Positions 7,076 through 15,265 of a stretch of 34,193 bases of DNA are shown here, piece after piece. A program made the translations under genes and the position numbers. Position 1 is the stretch's first letter. Each line of letters starts with the position of its first letter. Under the pieces are notes generated by a model that was not told the origin of the DNA, searched no databases, and worked only from the letters and a program-made list of their open reading frames with translations. Source of the DNA: a virus; the IMG/VR virus record IMGVR_UViG_3300025133_000361, positions 1-34,193 of that record; one strand, given 5' to 3'.

Positions 7076-7388
7076 GCTTGATGCTGTGGCTTGTCTCTCT
7101 GTTGATGATGTTGAGGCATTCAAGATAGACCTCTCAAGCCATCTGGGTGATGACACCCTCTCAGGCAGCCCCACAGTGACCCTGGTGGCTGCTGACTCTG
7201 CTGTGACAATTGGCACACCAGCCAACAACACAGCCACATATACTGACCAAGATGGCAACACAGTGGCCATTGGCAAAGCTGTTGAGTTTACTTTTACCAG
7301 CACCAGCACTGGCAGCCACAGTCTGCTGATTAAGGCAACCACAGCAGCAAGAACAATCAACAGGCTCTTGAGTGTGGTGGTTGAATGA
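7065..7388 (+). CDS. Small beta-rich (Ig-like?) structural protein
   Basis: This 107-residue protein overlaps the previous gene by 11 bases and the terminase by four. It is Thr/Ser/Val-rich with alternating hydrophobic residues (PTVTLVAADSAVTIG, ATYTDQDGNTVAIG, EFTFTSTSTGSHSLLIKAT), consistent with an immunoglobulin-like beta sandwich, as in decoration or tail-associated phage proteins. No catalytic motif is visible. It could decorate the capsid or fibres; this is inference from composition and neighbourhood. Confidence 0.55.
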   Translation: MTIELDAVACLSVDDVEAFKIDLSSHLGDDTLSGSPTVTLVAADSAVTIGTPANNTATYTDQDGNTVAIGKAVEFTFTSTSTGSHSLLIKATTAARTINRLLSVVVE

Positions 7389-9445
7389 GCAAAGCAAAGG
7401 GCATCAGTCAAGAGCAGCATGCCAAGTATAAGGCAGCCAACAGCCAGCGCTGGTCTGATGCAGCCGCCCTGGCAAATGACTTGGGCTCTCTGCCAGAGCC
7501 AGCTGATGCTGCCCAAAGGGCAGCTTGTGGGGAGTCATTCCAGCTCTGGTGTGAGACCTACAGGCCAGAGGCTTTTTTTATGGGCTGGTCAGATGACCAC
7601 ATCAAGATTATCAAGCAGGTTGAGGCAACGGTCAGGGATGGTGGGCTCTTTGCCCTGGCAATGCCCAGAGGCTGTGGTAAGACAACCATTGTTGTCTCAG
7701 CTGCCATCTGGGCTTTGCTGTATGGGTATGCCAGATGGGTGTGCTTGATTGGTGCCACTGGCCCCAGAGCACAAAAGCTGCTGGGCAGCATCAAGACTGA
7801 GTTGCGTTTCAATGCTGCCCTGGCTGCTGACTTCCCAGAGGTCTGTGGCCCCATCATCAAGCTGGAGGGCAAAGCCATCAGAGCCAACAGCCAGACCCAT
7901 GGGGGAGTGCCCACCAACATCATCTGGCACAAAGATGAGCTTGGGCTGCCATTTATCGAGGGCTCCCCATCATCTGCTGGGATTGTCACAGTGGCTGGGA
8001 TCACAGGGGACATCAGAGGGCAGCAAAAGACCACACAAGATGGCAGGGTCATCAGGCCAGACTATGTCATCTTGGATGACCCACAGACCAGAGAGAGTGC
8101 CAAGTCTGGCACCCAGACTGATGACAGACTCAGCACTCTCATGGGTGACATCTTGGGGCTGTCTGGGCCAGGGGTCAAGATTTCTGGGGTGATGCCCTGC
8201 ACAGTCATCAGCAGAGGAGACATGGCTGACCAGATTCTTGACAGAGACCAATGCCCTGAGTGGCATGGTGAGAGGACCCAATTATTATATGGCTGGCCCG
8301 TCAAGATGGATCTCTGGGGAAAATATCAAGAGATGAGAGAAGAGGAGTTTCGCAACTCAACAGACGAGACAGGCAGCTTGGCTTATTACATGAACAACCA
8401 GCCAGAAATGGACATGGGATGTCAAGCAGCTTGGGATGAGAGACACACAGAAGATGAGGCATCTGGCATACAACATGCCATGAATCTGTTTTACAGAGAT
8501 GAGGCAGCCTTCTGGGCAGAATTTCAGAACCAACCTCTTGAGACCTCACAAGATGACACCATCTCTGAGGATGAGCTGCTGCAAAGAACACACCCAGTGG
8601 CAAAGGGCAGCTTTCCCACTGGTGGTGAGCTGATGACTGCCTTTGTCGATGTGCAAAAAGACTTGCTCTATTATTGTGTGATTGCTTGGAAACCAGATTT
8701 CACAGGGTGGGTGGTTGACTATGGGGCATGGCCAGACCAGAAAACCACAAATTTTAGATTGAGTCAGGCAAAAAAGACCATCGGCAAACAGTGGCCAGGG
8801 CAGTCTCTTGAGGTTGTCTTGACTAAGGCTCTCAATGCTTTGGTTGATGACCTTTGCAGCAGGAGCTGGCAGAGAGAGGATGGGGCAGAGCTGTCAATTT
8901 CAAGATTGTTGATTGATGCCAATTGGGGTCTGAGCAGAAATATTGTTTACGAGTTTTCGCGCAACACACCACACCGCGCTGTGGTGATGCCATCCCATGG
9001 CAAATATGTTGGTGCCAGCAATGAGCCTCTCAATGCAACCATTGCAAAGAGGTCAGGCAAAAGGATTGGAACCCATTGGAGAATACAAAAAGCAAAAGAC
9101 AACCCAGCCCAATATGTGCTGTATGATGCCAACCACTGGAAAAGTTTTCTATTCTCAAGATTTGCCACAGAGCCAGGGACAGCAGGAGCACTGACTTTGT
9201 TCCAAGCATCACCCAGGATACATAAAACATTTGTCAGGCATCTCAAAGCTGAGTACCCAGTCAGGACCTCTGGCAGAGGCAGAGAGGTTGATGAGTGGAA
9301 ACTGAGACCAGACAGGCCAGACAACCACTGGCTTGATTGTGCAGTGGGCTGCTGTGTGGCTGCATCAATTCAATCATGTGACACCACAGCAGCAAAGCCA
9401 AAGACCCCCAAGAAAAAAAAGAGCAGAGGAGTGACCTATTTATGA
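7385..9445 (+). CDS. terL: Terminase large subunit
   Basis: This 686-residue protein is the DNA-packaging motor ATPase and nuclease. The ATPase Walker A is MPRGCGKT at about residues 93-100 and Walker B is YVILDDPQT at about 227-235. The C-terminal half has acidic, RNase H-like nuclease strands: LMTAFVDVQKDLLYYCV, then SRLLIDANWGL, then DNHWLDCAVGC near the end. The length fits large, GpA-like phage terminases. No small terminase subunit is evident; the small zinc-ribbon gene downstream or an unknown gene may take that role. CpG is very rare (5 in the first 600 bp by eye). The family call is strong. Confidence 0.92.
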   Translation: MSKAKGISQEQHAKYKAANSQRWSDAAALANDLGSLPEPADAAQRAACGESFQLWCETYRPEAFFMGWSDDHIKIIKQVEATVRDGGLFALAMPRGCGKTTIVVSAAIWALLYGYARWVCLIGATGPRAQKLLGSIKTELRFNAALAADFPEVCGPIIKLEGKAIRANSQTHGGVPTNIIWHKDELGLPFIEGSPSSAGIVTVAGITGDIRGQQKTTQDGRVIRPDYVILDDPQTRESAKSGTQTDDRLSTLMGDILGLSGPGVKISGVMPCTVISRGDMADQILDRDQCPEWHGERTQLLYGWPVKMDLWGKYQEMREEEFRNSTDETGSLAYYMNNQPEMDMGCQAAWDERHTEDEASGIQHAMNLFYRDEAAFWAEFQNQPLETSQDDTISEDELLQRTHPVAKGSFPTGGELMTAFVDVQKDLLYYCVIAWKPDFTGWVVDYGAWPDQKTTNFRLSQAKKTIGKQWPGQSLEVVLTKALNALVDDLCSRSWQREDGAELSISRLLIDANWGLSRNIVYEFSRNTPHRAVVMPSHGKYVGASNEPLNATIAKRSGKRIGTHWRIQKAKDNPAQYVLYDANHWKSFLFSRFATEPGTAGALTLFQASPRIHKTFVRHLKAEYPVRTSGRGREVDEWKLRPDRPDNHWLDCAVGCCVAASIQSCDTTAAKPKTPKKKKSRGVTYL

Positions 9446-9666
9446 CCAAGAAACGCGCAAAAAAGAAGCCAGTTGTCACAGTGACCCCACCAGAGTGCCC
9501 ACACTGTGGCCACCAGAAACATAAAAAGCAAAGAGGAGCACACAGAGAGCTTGATTGCTTTGCCACTGGTGAGCATGTGGCTTGGTTCTATGTGGCTTGC
9601 AGTGGGTGCTCAGCTGTCTTTGTCATCAGAGAGGTCACAAAACTGCCCCCAGCATCTCACCCCTAG
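9442..9666 (+). CDS. Small zinc-ribbon protein
   Basis: This 74-residue protein overlaps the terminase stop by four bases. It has a Lys/Arg-rich N-terminus (KKRAKKKP), then CPHCGH and, about 35 residues later, CSGC, together a four-Cys zinc ribbon. Small DNA-binding zinc proteins next to terminases can assist packaging or regulate transcription; nothing here decides between these. It is the last gene before a terminator-like hairpin. Confidence 0.6.
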   Translation: MTKKRAKKKPVVTVTPPECPHCGHQKHKKQRGAHRELDCFATGEHVAWFYVACSGCSAVFVIREVTKLPPASHP

Positions 9667-9729
9667 TGTGGCCACGCCAGGCAATGGCCATGAGAGGGGT
9701 GCCGGCGTTTTTGTCAAGCATCAACCACA

Positions 9730-9761
9730 ATGGCAGATTCTGCCATATTGGTTTGGTTTTT
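9730..9761 (+). terminator. Probable Rho-independent terminator
   Basis: An inverted repeat TGGCAG-ATT-CTGCCA (9731-9745), extendable by one A-T pair, is followed by a T-rich stretch ending in TTTTT (9757-9761). It lies after the terminase and zinc-ribbon genes and before the head module, where a transcription boundary makes sense. The stem is short and the T-run is interrupted, so activity may be partial. Confidence 0.5.
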
Positions 9762-9762
9762 A

Positions 9763-9804
9763 ATTGCCAAACAGCTCTGTTTGGCTATATCTAATGATAG
9801 GGGG
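9763..9804 (+). promoter_or_regulatory. Hairpin plus AT-rich element, copy 2 (promoter-like)
   Basis: This is the second copy of the element at 486-524. It has ATTGCCAAACAG (9763-9774) and CTGTTTGGC (9777-9785), forming a 9-bp stem with a 2-base loop. TATATCTAATGATAGGG follows, with TCTAAT at 9790-9795 as a possible -10. Conservation of both arms, the TAT after the stem and the GATAGGG end between two unrelated intergenic sites supports a regulatory role, probably transcription start for the head genes. GGGGG within it also serves as the ribosome binding site of the next gene. Confidence 0.5.
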
Positions 9805-9809
9805 GATCT

Positions 9810-10049
9810 GTGCCAAATACAAAAGCCAATAAGCTGGTCTTTGCAAGACAGATGGTAGAACAAATTGAGTCAGCACTTTTGCAGGGTGCTGCTGGTGTGA
9901 CCTCAATTTCTATTGATGGTGTCAGCACAACGTACAACAGGCAGCAGCTGCTGGCTGAGCTGGCCATCTGGGAGAAAAAGGTTGCCAGATATTCGCGCAG
10001 CTCTGGCAGCAGGTCAACAACAATCAACTTGAGCAACTCTCATGGGTAA
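9810..10049 (+). CDS. gpW-like head-tail joining protein
   Basis: This 79-residue protein resembles lambda gpW, which enters the capsid portal after packaging and provides the platform for tail attachment. The gpW pattern is visible: an N-terminal helix (about residues 8-25), a beta hairpin with TSISIDGVSTTYNR (about 31-44) and a C-terminal helix (QQLLAELAIWEKKVAR). The start is GTG at 9810 with AGGGGGGAT just upstream. It overlaps the portal gene by eight bases, and gpW next to the portal is the usual order. Confidence 0.75.
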   Translation: MPNTKANKLVFARQMVEQIESALLQGAAGVTSISIDGVSTTYNRQQLLAELAIWEKKVARYSRSSGSRSTTINLSNSHG

Positions 10050-11436
10050 TCTTTTGACAGACAGGCTTGGGCAGTTTGCCAGATATATTGCTGGGGAGCC
10101 ATCCAACACGCGCAGAGACCCAGGCACACGTATACAGTCATCAGACCAGATTCTCACACCCACAAAGCGCAAGAGAGCCACAGAGGGTGCCAGAGAGCTT
10201 TGGCGCAATTACTCAGTGGCAGCATGGGCAATCAGGAAACATCTTGATTATGTGAGCACATTTACATTCCAAGCTGACACAGGCAACCCAGCTCTCAATG
10301 AGCAGCTGGAGAGCCTGATGAGCTGGTGGGGCAGACCTCTCAATTGTGATGTGGCAGGCAGGCACAGCCTCAAGAGAATCATCAGGCTGGCTGAGGCCAG
10401 GAGGGTGATTGATGGTGATGTATTCTTGGTCAAGATGGCAAATGGGATGTTGCAAGCTGTTGAGGGGGATCGGGTCAGAGACCCTGACAGGATGCCCCCC
10501 AAGAAACTCAATGAGCCAGCTGCTTACACACATGGCATCAGGACAAACAAAGCTGGCAAGATGCTGGCTGCATCAATTCACAGGCGCAATGCAGATGGGA
10601 CATACACACTAGAGAGAGAGATTGGCGCTGGCAGGCTCCTGCACTTGGCATACTTTGACAGCTTTGACCAAGTCAGAGGGGTCAGCCCCATCATCAGTGC
10701 CATCTCTGGGTTCCAAGATGCTCTTGAGGTCTCAGATTATGCACTGGCAAAAGCAAAGATAACGCAGCTCTTTGCCCTGGCATTTACCAGAGAGCAGTCT
10801 GACAGCTTTGATGATGATGATGATGAGGCTGCCAGTGGCTATCAGATAGACTTTGGAAAAGGGCCAGTATCTGTTGACCTTGACCCAGGTGACAAAGCTG
10901 AGTTTCTGGAGAGCAAGCACCCATCAACAGAGTTCCAAGCATTCCTACAGGCAACCTTGCAGGCAGCTCTCAAGAGCCTTGATATTCCTTGGAGCTTTTT
11001 TGACGAGTCATATACAAACTTTTTTGGCAGCAGGTCAGCTCTGGTGCAGTATCAAAAGAGCTGTGAGTCAAAGAGAGATGACCTCAAAGAGATTCTCAAC
11101 AGGCTGACTGGTTGGCGCATCAGCAAATGGCTGGCCAATGGTGTCATCAGCCTGCCCCCTGGCTTTGATGCCCACAGCCTAAAATGGGATTGGATACCAG
11201 CAGGGCTGCCATGGTGGGACCCCAGTAAAGAGATTAAGGGTGATGTACTGGCCATTGAAAACAATCTGCGCACAAGGTCAGAGATTAGAAAAGAGCGATA
11301 TGGGGACAGCTGGAGAGATGTAGTCAGGCGCAAAGCAGAAGAGGACCAATTCCTGATTGACACCCTTGGGCCATCTGCCATGGGGGCTGCACCATCACAA
11401 CCCACAGAGATTGAGGAGAATGACACAGATGACTAA
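10042..11436 (+). CDS. Portal protein (lambda family)
   Basis: This 464-residue protein is the dodecameric portal through which DNA enters and leaves the capsid. The lambda-type family is recognisable from RARELWRNYS-like sequence (here ARELWRNYSVAAWAIRKHLDY near residue 48), the central RRVIDGDVFLV strand, QAVEGDRVRDP, the RGVSPI segment (FDSFDQVRGVSPIISAI) and SFFDESYTNFFGSRSALV in the clip/stem part. The acidic C-terminus is typical. Between gpW and the protease it holds the standard position. An acidic run, SFDDDDDEAA near residue 255, is distinctive. Confidence 0.9.
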   Translation: MGNLLTDRLGQFARYIAGEPSNTRRDPGTRIQSSDQILTPTKRKRATEGARELWRNYSVAAWAIRKHLDYVSTFTFQADTGNPALNEQLESLMSWWGRPLNCDVAGRHSLKRIIRLAEARRVIDGDVFLVKMANGMLQAVEGDRVRDPDRMPPKKLNEPAAYTHGIRTNKAGKMLAASIHRRNADGTYTLEREIGAGRLLHLAYFDSFDQVRGVSPIISAISGFQDALEVSDYALAKAKITQLFALAFTREQSDSFDDDDDEAASGYQIDFGKGPVSVDLDPGDKAEFLESKHPSTEFQAFLQATLQAALKSLDIPWSFFDESYTNFFGSRSALVQYQKSCESKRDDLKEILNRLTGWRISKWLANGVISLPPGFDAHSLKWDWIPAGLPWWDPSKEIKGDVLAIENNLRTRSEIRKERYGDSWRDVVRRKAEEDQFLIDTLGPSAMGAAPSQPTEIEENDTDD

Positions 11437-12427
11437 GGCAAAGCAAGCTGACCAATATTTTCACATGGCCACTATTGCTGGTGGGGATCTGCACAAGATT
11501 GACAAAGTCAACAACATCATCAGGGGTGCCAAGATTGCTCAGCTGGGGGCTGTTGGTGATGACAGGCCATGGCATGCTGATGAGGCAACTCTGAGCACAG
11601 TGGCAGAGCTGGGCAACCAGCCAGCCAAAGGGCTCAAAGCCAGATTCTCACACCCAGAGCCAGGGCAGTCAGGCATGGGCAGATTTGTGGGGCGTTGGCG
11701 CAATTTTGAGGTGAATGATGGGGCAGTCTATGCTGACCTACATTTGTCACAGGCTGCATTCAACAGCCCAGGGCTGGGTGACATTGGCAACTATCTATTT
11801 ACTCTGGCAGCTGATGCCCCAGAGGCTTTTGGTGTCAGCCTGCATGCCAGAGTTGACCAAGATGCAACCTTTGAGGCTGATGGGGCTCTGAGATTCTCAG
11901 GGCTCAAAGCTGCTGACTTTGTTGATGACCCTGCTTTGACCAGTGGGGGTCTCTTTGAATACCAGCACCAATCAATTGAGGCTGGTGCAGAAACTTTTGA
12001 TAATGGGGGCCATGAGATGGCAAAAGAAATTGATGATGTTGTTGATGTGGTTGAGACACCAGAGCCAGTTGAGGCTGTCTTTGATCTGGCTCAAGCTGGG
12101 CAAGAGGCAAAGCCATTTATTGATGCCTTTGGTGCAGAGGGAGCACAGGCATTCTTGTCTGGTCAGACCTTGCTTGAGTGCTATCAGGCCCATGTGGCTG
12201 TGCTGGCTGACCAAGTCAAAGCCAGGGATGAGAGCCTTGCAGCTCTCAGCAAAGAGCTGGCTGACCTCAAAGCATTTGCTGCCAATGATGGTGAGGATGA
12301 GCCACTGTCATCTGCCCCAGCCGTTGAGACCAGCAAGGCCAGCCAATTCGCCAATGAGCAAATGGCAAAGGGTGTTGCACCATTGACAGCCAAGCTGATG
12401 GGTGGGATGTACGGCGAAAAAGAGTAG
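11429..12427 (+). CDS. Capsid maturation protease / scaffold
   Basis: I start this protein of about 332 residues at ATG 11429, ten bases after GAGGAG and overlapping the portal stop; ATG 11420 is the alternative. The N-terminal part (FHMATIAGGDL..., GLKARFSHPEPGQSGMGRFVGRW, VYADLHLSQAAFN, DAPEAFGVSLHAR) resembles prohead protease/Mu I-like proteins that cleave scaffold and capsid precursors. The C-terminal third is helical (LADQVKARDESLAALSKELA) and acidic, as in scaffolding domains fused to the protease. It lies between portal and capsid genes, as expected. Catalytic residues cannot be assigned with certainty by eye. Confidence 0.75.
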   Translation: MTKAKQADQYFHMATIAGGDLHKIDKVNNIIRGAKIAQLGAVGDDRPWHADEATLSTVAELGNQPAKGLKARFSHPEPGQSGMGRFVGRWRNFEVNDGAVYADLHLSQAAFNSPGLGDIGNYLFTLAADAPEAFGVSLHARVDQDATFEADGALRFSGLKAADFVDDPALTSGGLFEYQHQSIEAGAETFDNGGHEMAKEIDDVVDVVETPEPVEAVFDLAQAGQEAKPFIDAFGAEGAQAFLSGQTLLECYQAHVAVLADQVKARDESLAALSKELADLKAFAANDGEDEPLSSAPAVETSKASQFANEQMAKGVAPLTAKLMGGMYGEKE

Positions 12428-12448
12428 AGACAGACAGAGACCAAGCAA

Positions 12449-12484
12449 GACTTTTTGATTTTACCAAACACAACAATGAGGGGG
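12449..12484 (+). promoter_or_regulatory. Partial third copy of the GATTnnCCAAAC element before the capsid gene
   Basis: The 64-bp gap before the major capsid gene contains GACTTTTTGATTTTACCAAAC (given here only as a landmark: GACTTTTT at 12449-12456, CCAAAC near 12464), which resembles the left half of copy 1 (GACTTTTTTTGATTGCCAAAC-like, 477-496). The right arm of the hairpin is absent. GAGGGGG (12478-12484) follows as a strong ribosome binding site eight bases before the capsid ATG. A capsid-specific promoter or operator is plausible; it is not proven. Confidence 0.35.
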
Positions 12485-12491
12485 CCAGAAA

Positions 12492-13427
12492 ATGGCACAT
12501 GCATATTTAACTACTAGTGACGTTGCAATCTTTGGGGCTGCTGACATGGAAGGCATCATCAGTGATGTCTTGGATGAGGCACCATTTTTGGCTGCACTTG
12601 CAGCACGTACGGTGGCAGGCAACTCGTTTGTATACTCAAAGAAAACAGCAAACCCTGCTGTTGGCTTTCGTGCTGCAAATGATGGGGCTGAGAACGTCAA
12701 AGCAACTCGAAGCAATGTCACGGTTTCTCTTGGTATCCTTGATGCTAGTTTTGCTGTTGATATTGCAGTGGCAGAAGCCGATGAGATGGGCTGGCAGCAT
12801 GTGATGGGTGTTGAGGCTGCTGACCATTTGCGTCAGGCGATGCGCGAAGTTGAAGAGCAAATCATCAACGGCACAGTTGGCAATGTTGCCAGCAATGCTT
12901 TTAATGGCTTTGCTGACCAGACCAATCTTGATGGCGCATCTGATGCCATGGTGATTGATGCCACTGGCACCACATCCAGCACTGGCTCAAGCTGTTACTT
13001 GGTACGAACTGGCCCATCTGACGTTGAGGCTCTCTGGGGGCAGTCGGGTGTCATCTCGATCGGTGAGCGTCAGATTGTTGAGCGTGCAGGTAGCTCTTCT
13101 GGATTGTTCCCAGCTTATTACCATCCCATCACAGGCTGGGCTGGTGTCAAGATTGGCAGCACGCTGTCAGTTGCACGCATTGGCAACCTGACTGAGGACA
13201 GTGGCAAAGGTTTGACTGATGATCTCATCAGCCAGGCTTTGGCTTTGTTCCCAGCTGGACGTGGGCCAAACTTGTGTGTGATGAATCGCCGAAGTGCCCA
13301 ACAGCTGCAAGCCAGCCGGACGGCAACCAACCCCACTGGAGCCCCAGCGCCGTATGCTGACAGCTCTTTTGGCGTTCCGATTGTTGTGACTGACAGCATT
13401 GGCTCAACAGAAACTTTGTTATCATAA
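12492..13427 (+). CDS. Major capsid protein (HK97-type)
   Basis: This 311-residue protein has the position, size and sequence character of an HK97-fold major capsid protein. It has an N-terminal helix (ADMEGIISDVLDEAPFLAAL), an E-loop region with KATRSNVTVSLGILDASFAVD, a spine helix (QAMREVEEQIINGTVGN) and C-terminal LCVMNRRSAQQLQASR and SFGVPIVVTDSIG, typical of the P-domain and C-terminal strand. Codon use differs from neighbours: many CGT/CGA arginines and frequent CpG (21 in 12541-13140 by eye versus 5 in 600 bp of the terminase), consistent with selection for high expression or a different ancestry. Confidence 0.88.
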   Translation: MAHAYLTTSDVAIFGAADMEGIISDVLDEAPFLAALAARTVAGNSFVYSKKTANPAVGFRAANDGAENVKATRSNVTVSLGILDASFAVDIAVAEADEMGWQHVMGVEAADHLRQAMREVEEQIINGTVGNVASNAFNGFADQTNLDGASDAMVIDATGTTSSTGSSCYLVRTGPSDVEALWGQSGVISIGERQIVERAGSSSGLFPAYYHPITGWAGVKIGSTLSVARIGNLTEDSGKGLTDDLISQALALFPAGRGPNLCVMNRRSAQQLQASRTATNPTGAPAPYADSSFGVPIVVTDSIGSTETLLS

Positions 13428-13780
13428 TGAGCGTGGTTTCTGATGCAATTATCGCAGGCATTAAATCAGCCCAGACGGCTGTGGGTGCCAGCGTGACATA
13501 CACCAGGGCAGCTGTGGGGTCAGTGACTCTCACAGCTGTGCCAGGTGACTCTGTGCATCAGACAACCACAAGCAGTGGTTATGTCTCAGAGACCAGAAGC
13601 AAAGATTTTATCTTTCTGGTCTCTGAGCTTCTGCTGTCAGGAAGTGCGGTTACACCAGCTAGGGGCGACACCATCACAGACGGCTCAACAACATATGATG
13701 TGCTGGCTGTGGGGGGAGAGACTCACTGGCGATATACAGATCCAACTCATGTGGCCATGAGGGTGCATTGCAAAGAATAA
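13427..13780 (+). CDS. Head closure / head-tail adaptor protein
   Basis: This 117-residue protein has the short beta-barrel layout of head closure proteins (lambda gpFII / SPP1 gp16-like): an N-terminal helix, then beta strands SVTYTRAAVGSVTLTAVPG, DFIFLVSELLL, RGDTITDGSTTYDVLAV and THVAMRVHCKE. The phrase pattern 'R-G-D-x-I-x-x-G-x-x-x-Y-x-V' is common in this group. It follows the capsid gene directly (TAATG overlap) and precedes the tail terminator. Confidence 0.7.
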   Translation: MSVVSDAIIAGIKSAQTAVGASVTYTRAAVGSVTLTAVPGDSVHQTTTSSGYVSETRSKDFIFLVSELLLSGSAVTPARGDTITDGSTTYDVLAVGGETHWRYTDPTHVAMRVHCKE

Positions 13781-13789
13781 GGTGATTAC

Positions 13790-14215
13790 ATGGCAGGAGC
13801 TGCTGAGAGTCTGGTTGATGCTGTTGTGACCTTTCTGGGTACAAAGACCTTGACTGGTACACCCGGCATTGCCAAGGACTTATATGTTCTTAGGCAGCTT
13901 GAGAACGTGACAGCTTTGACAGTTGTTGTCAGTGCTGGGGCAGAAGAATGGGAAAAACTCACCAGAGCTGGTGACTGCGAAAAAACCTATTCAGTCTCTG
14001 TCTTTGTAATTGCCCCATGCGATGATGATGATGCAGAGATTGGCCCATTTTTGGAGCTGGCAGAAGAATTAAAGAGCGAGTTGATTTCTGGCGGCAGCTT
14101 GTCTGGTCTTGCCCCAGTCTCTGTTGACCAGACGGAACCATTTAGTCAAGAGCACATGTATGAGGCTGGCCAATTCTTTGCCAGCATCACACTCAATTAT
14201 AGGGGGGTCAGCTGA
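13790..14215 (+). CDS. Tail terminator / tail completion protein
   Basis: This 141-residue protein resembles gpU-type tail terminators, which cap the tail tube and join it to the head. It shows an N-terminal helix (ESLVDAVVTFLG), a strand LTVVVSAGAEEW, KTYSVSVFVIAP, then a helix (FLELAEELKSEL) and a C-terminal strand FFASITLNYRGV. AAGGTGATTAC just upstream provides the ribosome binding site. The position between head closure and tail tube genes fits. Confidence 0.68.
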   Translation: MAGAAESLVDAVVTFLGTKTLTGTPGIAKDLYVLRQLENVTALTVVVSAGAEEWEKLTRAGDCEKTYSVSVFVIAPCDDDDAEIGPFLELAEELKSELISGGSLSGLAPVSVDQTEPFSQEHMYEAGQFFASITLNYRGVS

Positions 14216-14658
14216 TGGCTCATGTTTTAAGCGAAAATGCTAAACTTTATTATAATACAGGCAGCTATGCCAGCCCAACTTGGACAGAGGTTACACTTGT
14301 CAAAGATGTCACTCTCAATCTTGAGAAAGACGAGATTGACTTGACGACGCGGTCATCCGGTGGGATTAAAGAATTTGCTGATGGGCTGATTGATGCTTCG
14401 ATTGATTTCAACCATCTCTGGGATGCATCTGATACAGTTTTCACAGCTCTGCAAACTGCCTTTTTTGCAAAGACTGCTGAGGAGTTTCTTTGCCTTGATG
14501 GCTCATCTGCCACCAGTGGCAACCAGGGGCTCAGAGCAACCTGCATGATTAAGAATTTCACCCGCAACGAGGCATTGGGTGAGGCTTTATCGGTTGACAT
14601 CAACATTAAGCCAGTCAAGAACTCTGACGCAGCCCCTGCTTGGTACACCGTCCCCTGA
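14215..14658 (+). CDS. Major tail (tube) protein
   Basis: This 147-residue protein is probably the tail tube subunit. It has the beta-rich tube pattern: LYYNTGSYASPTWTEVTLVK, LNLEKDEIDLTTRSSGGIKE, IDASIDFNHLWD, ATCMIKNFTRNEALGEALSV and a C-terminal strand. The 'DVTLxxxxDEIDxTTR' stretch is characteristic of siphophage tube proteins. CpG frequency is somewhat raised (for example 14341-14400), as in the capsid gene, consistent with high expression. The tail chaperone and tape measure follow, the standard order. Confidence 0.75.
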   Translation: MAHVLSENAKLYYNTGSYASPTWTEVTLVKDVTLNLEKDEIDLTTRSSGGIKEFADGLIDASIDFNHLWDASDTVFTALQTAFFAKTAEEFLCLDGSSATSGNQGLRATCMIKNFTRNEALGEALSVDINIKPVKNSDAAPAWYTVP

Positions 14659-14672
14659 TTAAGTGAGACACC

Positions 14673-15080
14673 ATGGCAAAGATTTTCAAAGATTCCAAAG
14701 GCCAGTCATGGCGGTTGGCTCTCAATGTTGGCTCTCTGAGAAGCATCAAAGACCAGCTTGGCATTGACTTGCTCAACCAGCCAGGAGACATGCCAACTGA
14801 GCTGTCAGGTATTGTAGACTGCCTCTGGGTGGCTCTCTTTGACCAGATACAGGCCAGAGAGATGACTGAGAAAGACTTTGCCCAGTGCCTTGATGGTGAT
14901 GTGCTGGCTGTGGCAGTTGATGATTTCATGGCAGAGTTGGCAGCTTTTTTTTTGAAGATCCAACCCAGCAAGTCAATGGCCATCAAGGGGATCTGGGAGA
15001 AAACGAAAGACTTGGAGAAGATGCAGCAAGAGGCTGTGACAGCAATGCTTGGCTCAGTCTCTATAGACTTGCAGGAATGA
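14673..15080 (+). CDS. Tail assembly chaperone, unshifted form (gpG-like)
   Basis: This 135-residue protein is mostly helical (LALNVGSLRSIKDQLGIDLL, GIVDCLWVALFDQI, KDFAQCLDGDVLAVAVDDFMAEL) and lies between the tail tube and tape measure, the place of lambda gpG. These chaperones coat the tape measure during tail assembly and are absent from the virion. A run of nine T at 14945-14953 within it allows a -1 shift into a frame that stays open to 15265, giving a longer gpGT-like form. This arrangement strongly supports the assignment. Confidence 0.78.
   Translation: MAKIFKDSKGQSWRLALNVGSLRSIKDQLGIDLLNQPGDMPTELSGIVDCLWVALFDQIQAREMTEKDFAQCLDGDVLAVAVDDFMAELAAFFLKIQPSKSMAIKGIWEKTKDLEKMQQEAVTAMLGSVSIDLQE
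14945..14954 (+). other. Slippery site for -1 ribosomal frameshift
   Basis: Nine T residues followed by G, read in the zero frame as GCT TTT TTT TTG. The last seven bases form the canonical X XXY YYZ heptamer T TTT TTG. Slipping back one base puts GAA (14954-14956) next, and that frame has no stop for 103 codons. RNA polymerase slippage on T9 could give a similar result. No downstream pseudoknot was worked out. Confidence 0.72.
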
Positions 15081-15265
15081 TTGGCATAGACCCAGCCCCA
15101 TTGCAGGGCTGGCAAATTATGGAATTGGCCAAGGGCTCATGCCCAGAGGTCTTTGACACAAATGGCAAAAGTGGCAGGGGTGTTGAGAGGCACCCAATTA
15201 CAAAGCAAACCATCTCAATGTTAAAGGTCTTTGTTGATGTCAATCGGTCTAATATGGGCTCCTGA
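14954..15265 (+). CDS. Frameshift extension of tail chaperone (gpT-like part of gpGT)
   Basis: I read this frame by hand from the slippery run: EDPTQQVNGHQGDLGEN and onward through WLSLYRLAGMIGIDPAPLQG, QIMELAKGSCPEVFD, ending at TGA 15263-15265. It has 103 codons with no stop and would give a fusion of about 197 residues. The part after 15077 is also an ATG-started frame, but that ATG has a poor ribosome binding site (AGGA directly abutting it), so production as a fusion is more likely. In lambda the T part contacts the tail tube protein. Confidence 0.7.
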   Translation, partial: EDPTQQVNGHQGDLGENERLGEDAARGCDSNAWLSLYRLAGMIGIDPAPLQGWQIMELAKGSCPEVFDTNGKSGRGVERHPITKQTISMLKVFVDVNRSNMGS

